From positions 1 to 54,703 of the forward strand of contig CAMDOA010000002.1 in the NCBI GenBank assembly GCA_945903305.1: 54,703 nucleotides of DNA, given 5' to 3'. The position numbers were made by a program, and so were the translations under genes. Position 1 is the stretch's first letter, and every line of letters begins with the position of its first letter. The DNA is from Chitinophaga pinensis. GTDB lineage: Bacteria; Bacteroidota; Bacteroidia; Chitinophagales; UBA10324. Below, in pieces: positions 1-6,259 of this stretch. The notes beneath the pieces were generated by a model. That model had not been told where the DNA came from, ran no database searches, and saw only the letters and a list, made by a program, of their open reading frames with translations.

Positions 1-101
1 CCATATGCTTTTAATATCCTGATGAACAAGCCTTTTTTATTTCTTTCAATACCAACTCTATTGGTCGAAGTTTCATTTGGATTAAAAAGAGTGTAAGGCA
101 T
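1..101 (-). CDS. 5' end of an unidentified gene, cut by window edge
   Basis: An ATG at 99-101 on the minus strand opens a frame that stays open for 33 codons and runs off the left edge. The visible N-terminus begins MPYTLFNPNE and is rich in Lys/Arg near the edge. There is no signal peptide. I do not recognise the family, and a frame this short could be open by chance. The gene, if real, continues outside the window. Confidence 0.25.
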   Translation of the reverse strand, partial: MPYTLFNPNETSTNRVGIERNKKGLFIRILKAY

Positions 102-136
102 ATTTATGGATTTAATTTTTATACATAACGCAAAAG

Positions 137-310
137 TTAGTTGCTCATTATGAGTTTGTATAACTCAAAATCCATATTAGGTGCATGATTTACGCTGTAT
201 GAATAATCATCGGCTTCGGCTTCTACCTGAAAAACTTTGTATGGATGAAGTGAAACTGCAAAAGTGCTTTCATTTGATTTGTTGCATTCGAGGTAGGAGA
301 AGTAGAACAT
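137..310 (-). CDS. Small unidentified ORF (57 residues)
   Basis: A minus-strand frame from ATG at 308-310 to TAA at 137-139 encodes 57 residues beginning MFYFSYLECN and ending KLIMSN. The composition is protein-like (acidic middle, aromatic residues spread evenly), but there is no recognisable domain or signal peptide. It sits between the edge fragment and the MFS exporter, all on the same strand. It may be a remnant of a larger gene, since the frame looks like the C-terminal part of a globular protein. The rest of the gap to 456 is AT-rich with no feature seen. Confidence 0.25.
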   Translation of the reverse strand: MFYFSYLECNKSNESTFAVSLHPYKVFQVEAEADDYSYSVNHAPNMDFELYKLIMSN

Positions 311-456
311 AAGCAGTATCTGTTTTCTAAAAAAATTATCAAAAGGATGTTAAAAACAGACCTTATTACCTACTAATAGGTATTATGTTGCATTAAATTA
401 AATGAATGCAGAAAAATCTTTTCTGAAAGGGTAACTGAAAGATATAATTCAGAATA

Positions 457-1716
457 TTATTTGATTTCGCGCAGGTTCAGTTTTCTTAATTCAGGGAATT
501 TTATGGTTGAAAATAAAACCACAACCAACGACATACTTCCTCCAAAAATGATGGATGGAATCAAGCCCATTACTTTGGCCGCAACACCCGATTCAAAAGC
601 TCCCAATTCATTACTTGAACCAATGAAAATATTATTGAGTGCCGAAATTCTTCCGCGCATTTCATCCGGTGTTAATAATTGCTGTAAAGTTCCTCTGATA
701 ATCACACTCACACAATCAAACATACCTGCAATTAATAAAAGTGAAAATGCGATATAAAAATTAGTGGTGAATGCAAATAAAATTGTGGCAATTCCAAACC
801 CTGCTACACAATACAATAACCACTTGCCTGCTTCTTTTAAAGGTGGAATGTAGGCAAGCACAGTTCCCATGATAACTGAACCAAGAAACGGTGCTGCATT
901 TAAGAATCCTAAACCTTCAGGACCAACTTTTAAAATATCGTGAGCAAACATGGGTAAAATAGCAATCGTGCCACCAAACAAAACAGCAAACAAATCCAAT
1001 GTGATTGCCGCCAATAATGATTTTGTATTGAACAGAAATCGAATTCCGGTGGCAAGGCTTTCCATCAATGGTTCTATTTTTTTACGAGCAGGCAGTGGGT
1101 GCTTTTTTATTTTAAAAGTCATAACATAAGCCAGAATTATAAAACTAACCGCACATAAATAAGCAGTTGTAACACCTGCAAAACCATAAATTATTCCGCC
1201 AAGAGCCGGACCTGCTACTGCAGCAATTTGCCAGGTATTGCTGCTCCAGGCTGTTGCATTTGCATAGTGTTCGCGTGGTACAATTTGCGCAAACAAAGCT
1301 GATACTGCAGGTGCCAAAAATCCACGAGCAATTCCTGAAATAAATATTACAGCATATACCGGTAGCACTCCATTACTCAATAGGAATGAACTGTCATTAA
1401 ATGTGAAAATTGTTAAGGCAATGGCACACATTAAAAAAACGATAGTGAACGATACCATTAAAACTTTTCGGTTCACCACATCAGCTGTGTGTCCTGAAAA
1501 AAAAGACGAAATGATATAAGGAAGCGCTTCGGCCAAACCTATTAATCCTAAGGAAAGTGGGTCGTGAGTGTGCTCGTAAATCTGCCAACCAACAATTACC
1601 CCCTGCATTCTGATTGCCACAGTAAATAAAAAACGATAGAGCAGAAAATACCGGAACTCAATAAAGCTCAGCGAAGCAAACGGTTCGTGTTTTTTTTCTT
1701 TGGAAACAGGGTTCAT
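457..1716 (-). CDS. MFS exporter, DHA3/EntS-like
   Basis: A 419-residue major facilitator superfamily permease, probably a proton-driven exporter in the inner membrane. About twelve hydrophobic segments are visible. The motif GHTADVVNRK near residue 76 is the loop 2-3 signature (GxxaDrxxRR/K) of the superfamily, and the sequence GFLAPAVSALFAQIVPREHYANA matches the EntS/MFS_3 (DHA3) group, which exports siderophores, macrolides or other small molecules. The substrate cannot be read from sequence. The length is normal for the family. It follows the ferredoxin gene on the same strand, separated by a hairpin terminator, so it is probably transcribed on its own. The ATG at 1716 is preferred because the conserved N-terminal helix starts about 20 residues later. 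Confidence 0.85.
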   Translation of the reverse strand: MNPVSKEKKHEPFASLSFIEFRYFLLYRFLFTVAIRMQGVIVGWQIYEHTHDPLSLGLIGLAEALPYIISSFFSGHTADVVNRKVLMVSFTIVFLMCAIALTIFTFNDSSFLLSNGVLPVYAVIFISGIARGFLAPAVSALFAQIVPREHYANATAWSSNTWQIAAVAGPALGGIIYGFAGVTTAYLCAVSFIILAYVMTFKIKKHPLPARKKIEPLMESLATGIRFLFNTKSLLAAITLDLFAVLFGGTIAILPMFAHDILKVGPEGLGFLNAAPFLGSVIMGTVLAYIPPLKEAGKWLLYCVAGFGIATILFAFTTNFYIAFSLLLIAGMFDCVSVIIRGTLQQLLTPDEMRGRISALNNIFIGSSNELGAFESGVAAKVMGLIPSIIFGGSMSLVVVLFSTIKFPELRKLNLREIK

Positions 1717-1739
1717 ATTTTCTGAATAACAAAAATGAA

Positions 1740-1771
1740 AAAGCCGTTCCGATAGTTTTCAGAACGGCTTT
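1740..1771 (-). terminator. Rho-independent terminator after ferredoxin gene
   Basis: A perfect 10-bp stem (AAAGCCGTTC / GAACGGCTTT) with a 12-nt loop is followed on the minus strand by a T-rich run. It lies 22 bp past the ferredoxin stop codon and before the MFS start. Confidence 0.8.
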
Positions 1772-1793
1772 GATTCTTATACACCTGAAAAAA

Positions 1794-2141
1794 TCAGATG
1801 TGCATTTTATCTTTCTTGGCAGCCAATTGTTCCTTGGTTTCAACATGGTCCGGATCCGGAACACAACAATCAACCGGGCAAACAGCTGCACATTGTGGTT
1901 CTTCATGAAATCCTGTACACTCAGTACATTTTTCAGGAACAATAAAATACAAGTCAGAAGAAACAGGAGCATTTCGCTGATCCGAATCAATCTGAGAACC
2001 ATCAGTCAATGTAACCATGCCTTTTACAGTAGTTCCATCGGCAAAAGCCCACTCGGCTCCACCTTCATAAATTGCATTGTTCGGACATTCAGGTTCGCAA
2101 GCGCCGCAATTGATACATTCTTCTGTGATTTTTATCGCCAT
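1794..2141 (-). CDS. 2[4Fe-4S] ferredoxin (Alvin-like)
   Basis: A 115-residue cytoplasmic electron carrier that binds two [4Fe-4S] clusters. The first cluster motif is C9-x2-C12-x2-C15-x3-C19-P. The second is C72-x2-C75-x8-C84-x3-C88-P; the eight-residue spacing between the second and third cysteines is the hallmark of Allochromatium-type (Alvin) low-potential ferredoxins. The roughly 50 residues between motifs are longer than in clostridial ferredoxins, as is usual for Bacteroidota homologues. The gene is divergent from the acyl-CoA reductase gene with a 66-bp gap; this pairing recurs in Bacteroidota as far as I recall. A good -7 promoter element lies 33 bp upstream and a terminator follows. 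The redox partner cannot be deduced here. Confidence 0.93.
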   Translation of the reverse strand: MAIKITEECINCGACEPECPNNAIYEGGAEWAFADGTTVKGMVTLTDGSQIDSDQRNAPVSSDLYFIVPEKCTECTGFHEEPQCAAVCPVDCCVPDPDHVETKEQLAAKKDKMHI

Positions 2142-2173
2142 GATTTTTTTCTTTGAATTAGTTTTGAGCGCTG

Positions 2174-2181
2174 CAAAAATA
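2174..2181 (-). promoter_or_regulatory. Bacteroidota -7 element for ferredoxin gene
   Basis: The minus strand reads TATTTTTG, an exact match to the Bacteroidota -7 consensus TAnnTTTG, about 33 bp before the ferredoxin ATG. I see no convincing -33 TTG at the usual spacing, so only half of the promoter is supported. Confidence 0.45.
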
Positions 2182-2207
2182 GGCGGTAAAAAAAAATATC
2201 ATAGACA

Positions 2208-3224
2208 TTGATTAAAAAAATTGAAAATAAAAATGCTTTGCAGATTCAGGCCCTCAGCGATCTTGGTAAATTCGTTTTAAGTTTCCCAAATGAACTGAAA
2301 GAAAAAATGACGGAAGCTTATTATAAAAATAACTGGTTCACAATCGAGAACCAGGAATTAATGCTTCGTGCCATTGCGAATAATTATTTACAGAAAGAAA
2401 AACTGAATGGCTGGATTATAAATTATGAAATCAGAAATGAGCTTCCAAAAAAAATTGGTTTAGTAATGGCGGGAAATATGCCGATGGTTGGATTTCATGA
2501 TTTGCTGTGTGTATGGATGAGTGGAAACATTGGTTTGGTAAAACTATCGTCGAAAGATGAAGTGCTCCTTCCCTTTCTTATTAAGCAATTAGAAAATTTT
2601 TCCTCTGCGTTTATTGGTATAACATTTTTTGTTGAACGATTGAATGATGCCGATGCAATTATTGCAACCGGCAGCAATAACTCAGCGCGATATTTTGAAT
2701 ATTATTTTAAAAACAAACCACACATCATTCGTGCAGGCAGAAGTTCGGTTGCTGTATTAGCCGGAAAAGAAACAGCAGATGAAATTCTTGCACTTGGAAA
2801 AGATATTTTCAGATACTTCGGTTTAGGTTGTCGAAATGTTTCAAAGCTTTATGTGCCTCAAGGATTTGACCCAACAACTATTTATAAAGGGCTTGAATTT
2901 TTTTCTGATATTATTCAGCACAACAAGTACAAAAATAATTTCGATTATAACTGCACAATTTTATTGATGAATAAAACTCCGCATTTTGCCAATGAGTTTT
3001 TAATTCTTCAGGAAAAGCAACAGATCGCTTCAAGAGTGGCAACGGTTCATTATGAGTTTTATACTTCTGAAAATGATTTAAAAGAAAAATTAATATCATG
3101 CGAAAATGAAATTCAATGCATTGTTGGAAAAAACTATATCCCGTTTGGAAAATCACAAGAGCCTACCCTTTTTGATTATGCAGATAATATTGATACCCTG
3201 AAATTTCTGAGTAGTATGATATGA
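2208..3224 (+). CDS. Acyl-CoA reductase, LuxC-like
   Basis: A 338-residue member of the acyl-CoA reductase (LuxC) branch of the aldehyde dehydrogenase superfamily, predicted to reduce an acyl-CoA or acyl thioester to aldehyde with NADPH through a cysteine thioester. The likely catalytic cysteine is C208 in FGLGCRNVSKL, a segment strongly conserved in this family; the nucleotide-binding region includes GLVMAGNMPMVGFHD (84-98). The reading frame starts at a TTG, the first usable start after a stop; the next in-frame ATG is residue 34 and would remove part of the N-terminal domain. It is divergent from the ferredoxin gene and ends before a shared terminator. The physiological aldehyde is unknown; bioluminescence is not implied because luxA/B/D/E are absent. 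Confidence 0.85.
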   Translation: MIKKIENKNALQIQALSDLGKFVLSFPNELKEKMTEAYYKNNWFTIENQELMLRAIANNYLQKEKLNGWIINYEIRNELPKKIGLVMAGNMPMVGFHDLLCVWMSGNIGLVKLSSKDEVLLPFLIKQLENFSSAFIGITFFVERLNDADAIIATGSNNSARYFEYYFKNKPHIIRAGRSSVAVLAGKETADEILALGKDIFRYFGLGCRNVSKLYVPQGFDPTTIYKGLEFFSDIIQHNKYKNNFDYNCTILLMNKTPHFANEFLILQEKQQIASRVATVHYEFYTSENDLKEKLISCENEIQCIVGKNYIPFGKSQEPTLFDYADNIDTLKFLSSMI

Positions 3225-3241
3225 AAATATCTTTATAAAAA

Positions 3242-3272
3242 AAATCCCGAATCAAGTAATGATTCGGGATTT
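3242..3272. terminator. Bidirectional hairpin terminator
   Basis: A perfect 12-bp stem (AAATCCCGAATC / GATTCGGGATTT) with a 7-nt loop sits between two convergent genes, with T-rich sequence on the right and A-rich on the left, so it can serve both strands. Confidence 0.85.
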
Positions 3273-3294
3273 AATTTTTTTGAAAAACAAATTT

Positions 3295-4953
3295 TTATTC
3301 GGTAAACTTTTCAAATTTTAAATGAAGCTCCTTTTCGTTGGCTGGGCAAATGCATAAATAATAAATACCTTCTGCCATTGATTGAACATTTAAATCAAGC
3401 TTATTTATACCTTTCAATAACTTACCCTCCTGAAAATAAATTTCCTCTCCAACAATATTTGTAACTAAAACCTTATATTCTTTATCCTCCTTTGCAATTA
3501 AATTATAATTCAAAGAATTAATTGTTGGATTTGGATACAAAGTAGAAACCAACACAGTACCATTATTAAATACAAGTGAGATAATTGAAGAATAGTTAAC
3601 CATTCCGTTTTTATCCACTTGTGCAAGGCGATAGTATCTGATTCCGGTTTTAGATTGCTCGACATCAATAAAACTATAAGAATGCGATAATCCCGAAGTG
3701 CCGTTTCCATTTACCTCGCCTAATTTTATAAATTTTAATCCGCCATCGGTTGCTAATTCGGTTGCTACCTCTATTTCAAATTTCTCACAATTAAGTTCGG
3801 CAAGGGTAGTCCATTCAAGAATTGCATTTGTATTTTCAAAATAATCTACTGTAAAATTGGCCAATGTTATTGGTAAAATAGTACCTCCAAAGCCAATTCC
3901 AAAATCAGAAAAAGAAGTTAGGCCGGATCTGAAAGCGGTTACTGTTCCACCACTAATACTTTGGGTTGCATTAATATGAATTCCTTGTGACTGCCAATTT
4001 GAAAAACAATCGTCGCGTTTTATTATAGCACAATACTCAGGACCAAGTGGTGCATTTGAATATCCTCTTTCATTCAACTCAACATCAAAAGTGCCTGTTA
4101 CTGGTTGTGCATCGGGTGTAATTGTCCAAAAGCCGGCATCTAATAACTCACTTAATGGAGTGCCATTTACATTTGGCCCCCCCCCTCCGTTTGGCACTGG
4201 AGTGCAACTACTGTTATCCGAATAATATTCGCATAATAAAAAAGCTGTTGGTGCAACATTATTAATAGTTAGTGTAGCCAATTGATAATTAACAGCATCA
4301 CCAATTGGAAAATCAAATGTGCCGTTATCAATTAATCTTTCCAATCTTCCATTTACATAACTTGTATTTGAAAATCCAAAAACAGATGCGGGTGTACTGT
4401 TAAAAATATGTAAAATACTTCCGCCAGTACTGATAATTCCATTAAATAAATTAAGTGTGCCATTTACAGTTACATCACCTGAAATTACGACACCGGCACT
4501 ATTATCAATTCTAAGATTATATGTGGTTATATCAGGAATGGTTTGCGTAACTGTGCCATTTAATGCAAGTGTTCCGCCTACATGAACAAATGCACCTCCA
4601 TTAATATCTAAATCACCTTTTAAATTCAGAGTGTTTGCTAAAATCAGCAGAGATGCGCCTGAATTAATAGTGATGTTTCTGCATGTAGCAGCCGCGCCCA
4701 AATTAATTTCGGGTTGATTAGGTGCAGATGAATTTATAATAACATCGGTTGTCGCAATAGGAACTGTTCCGGCACACCAGTTCGAACCTGTATTCCAGTT
4801 TGAATTTGTTGTTCCAAGCCAAACACATTGAGCAACAAGATTATTGGAAGTGATTGAAATAAATAGTGTCACAATAAAAAACATAAAACCACTTGATGCT
4901 AAATAATTTTTTTTATGTTGGTTTGTTTCATTAGCAGTGTAGAGTTTTTCCAT
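3295..4953 (-). CDS. Secreted protein with T9SS type A sorting tail
   Basis: A 552-residue secreted protein. The N-terminus carries a signal peptide with a long n-region (hydrophobic stretch about residues 23-40, cleavage near VAQC). Residues about 40-170 contain short regular strands (NWNTGSNWCAGTVP, then repeated xLxLxGxL patterns) typical of right-handed beta-helix or G8-like surface proteins. The last 80 residues have the type A sorting signature: YPNPTINSLNY, then VTNIVGEEI, then GIYYL, followed by a short basic C-terminal strand. Export through the outer membrane by T9SS and cell-surface or extracellular location follow from that tail. A run of nine G residues lies in the coding strand near the middle (residues about 257-259). 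The binding target or enzymatic function is unknown. Confidence 0.8.
   Translation of the reverse strand: MEKLYTANETNQHKKNYLASSGFMFFIVTLFISITSNNLVAQCVWLGTTNSNWNTGSNWCAGTVPIATTDVIINSSAPNQPEINLGAAATCRNITINSGASLLILANTLNLKGDLDINGGAFVHVGGTLALNGTVTQTIPDITTYNLRIDNSAGVVISGDVTVNGTLNLFNGIISTGGSILHIFNSTPASVFGFSNTSYVNGRLERLIDNGTFDFPIGDAVNYQLATLTINNVAPTAFLLCEYYSDNSSCTPVPNGGGGPNVNGTPLSELLDAGFWTITPDAQPVTGTFDVELNERGYSNAPLGPEYCAIIKRDDCFSNWQSQGIHINATQSISGGTVTAFRSGLTSFSDFGIGFGGTILPITLANFTVDYFENTNAILEWTTLAELNCEKFEIEVATELATDGGLKFIKLGEVNGNGTSGLSHSYSFIDVEQSKTGIRYYRLAQVDKNGMVNYSSIISLVFNNGTVLVSTLYPNPTINSLNYNLIAKEDKEYKVLVTNIVGEEIYFQEGKLLKGINKLDLNVQSMAEGIYYLCICPANEKELHLKFEKFTE
4177..4185 (-). repeat. Homopolymer G9 tract inside a coding region
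   Basis: Nine consecutive C on the plus strand (G on the coding strand) encode the Gly run in NGGGGPN of the T9SS cargo gene. It is the longest G/C homopolymer I noticed in this otherwise AT-rich window, and gain or loss of one base would shift the reading frame about halfway through the protein. Confidence 0.85.
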
Positions 4954-5287
4954 TTTATTAAATTTAAAGAGTGAACAATCATTTGAGAAAGAAAATTTCT
5001 CGAACTAAAATTAGTTAATTTTTTAATCTTTCTATTATTATTTTATTAATGAAATTGAGCCTTCCTTGACAAATTGAATTATCAGAATAAGATCAATAAT
5101 AAAAATCTGCATATTAATTAATAAGGAAAGCCGTACCAAGCCATAAAAAAAATGCACTTAGATATAAATTGATCATTGCATTAAAACCAGAAACTATTGG
5201 AGGTGAAACCTGTTGTTAGGATGATATTAATCTTGAATAAATGATTAATAGGATATAGAATGCGTTTCTATTAAATAATTGAAACAA
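4954..5287. other. AT-rich intergenic gap, no gene seen
   Basis: These 334 bases between two minus-strand genes are strongly AT-rich and contain stops in all frames at short intervals. No hairpin terminator, repeat or exact promoter element was recognised. The part next to 4954 should hold the promoter of the upstream-reading cargo gene. Confidence 0.5.
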
Positions 5288-6112
5288 CTACTTGCAATAT
5301 TTTACCAGATATGATATGGCTTCCTTATGACTATATTTTGAAGCTTCACGCCAATCTTTACATGCGAAAATATGTTCATTAATATTATTATATACAACTC
5401 CTCTGTTAAACCAAGCATCAGCATCATCAGGTGATAATTGAATTGCCTTTGTGAAATCGCTTATGGCCTCTTGTGCTTTGCCCAAGTCAGCAAGTAAGGC
5501 CCCTCGGTTTATGTAGGCAGCACCCCAATTAGGTTTCAATTCAATAACTTTATTGTAATCGATAATTGCTTCTTTTGATTGACCTAATCTTTTGTAAGTA
5601 TTTGCTCTATTGTAATATCCCTTTTCACTTTCAGGCTTAACAGTCAAATACCAGTTGAAATCTTTTAAAGCGGAATCATACTTTCCAAGTTCATAAAAAA
5701 TATTTGCCCTTTTCATAATCGCCAATGTGTAATTGGGGTCTATTCCTGTTACCTCATTAAGATCTTCGATTGCTTTTTCGGGTTCTTGCAAATTTTTCCA
5801 ACACATTGCCCGATTATAAAATCCATTTTCATCTTTTGGTTTATATGACAAATAGATATTAAAATCATTTACGGCTTTTTCAAAATCCATTGTGAGATAA
5901 AATGCACTTCCTCGTTTAAAATAAACAATTGCAAAATCTGGTTTTTGTTTTATTGCAACCGAAAAATCGGCAATAGCGCCAGAATAATCTTTTGAATTGA
6001 ATTTCTTTTTTCCCGATTCAAAATAATCTTCAGCGGTTGGACCGTAATGTGAAAAAGAAGTAAGTAATGCACTTATTAATCCCACAAATATTAGGTTTAA
6101 AAGAGTTTTCAA
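5288..6112 (-). CDS. Exported tetratricopeptide repeat protein
   Basis: A protein built almost entirely of tetratricopeptide repeats, about seven consecutive 34-residue units with the usual W/Y-N-R-G/A, Y and P positions (for example AYINRGALLADLGKAQEAI). TPR arrays bind other proteins. I place the start at a TTG (6112) because it gives a compact signal peptide (MKTLLNLIFVGLISALLT) for export to the periplasm. The alternative ATG at 6214 would add 34 basic, poorly structured residues and overlaps the terminator hairpin of the upstream gene. No lipobox is evident. It follows the lysyl-oxidase-like gene on the same strand but is separated from it by that terminator. Partner unknown. Confidence 0.8.
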   Translation of the reverse strand: MKTLLNLIFVGLISALLTSFSHYGPTAEDYFESGKKKFNSKDYSGAIADFSVAIKQKPDFAIVYFKRGSAFYLTMDFEKAVNDFNIYLSYKPKDENGFYNRAMCWKNLQEPEKAIEDLNEVTGIDPNYTLAIMKRANIFYELGKYDSALKDFNWYLTVKPESEKGYYNRANTYKRLGQSKEAIIDYNKVIELKPNWGAAYINRGALLADLGKAQEAISDFTKAIQLSPDDADAWFNRGVVYNNINEHIFACKDWREASKYSHKEAISYLVKYCK

Positions 6113-6212
6113 GTTGTGTTTTATTTTACTAGCATTACGAACAGGATTAAAAATTTGTTTCAGCGTTTTGTAATTCGATTTATATAAAATATTGGATACT
6201 TTACTAAAATAC

Positions 6213-6240
6213 AAAAGCCGGAATCTTAGTTCCGGCTTTT
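6213..6240 (-). terminator. Terminator after the lysyl-oxidase-domain gene
   Basis: A perfect 11-bp stem (AAAAGCCGGAA / TTCCGGCTTTT) with a 6-nt loop lies 19 bp beyond the stop of the upstream minus-strand gene. Its left end touches the upstream ATG option of the TPR gene. Confidence 0.85.
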
Positions 6241-6259
6241 ACAAAATTTTTTTTATCGG

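Noticed and set aside
2208-3224. A luciferase (lux) locus suggested by the LuxC-like reductase
   Set aside because: None of luxA, luxB, luxD or luxE is near; LuxC-like reductases occur in many non-luminous Bacteroidota.
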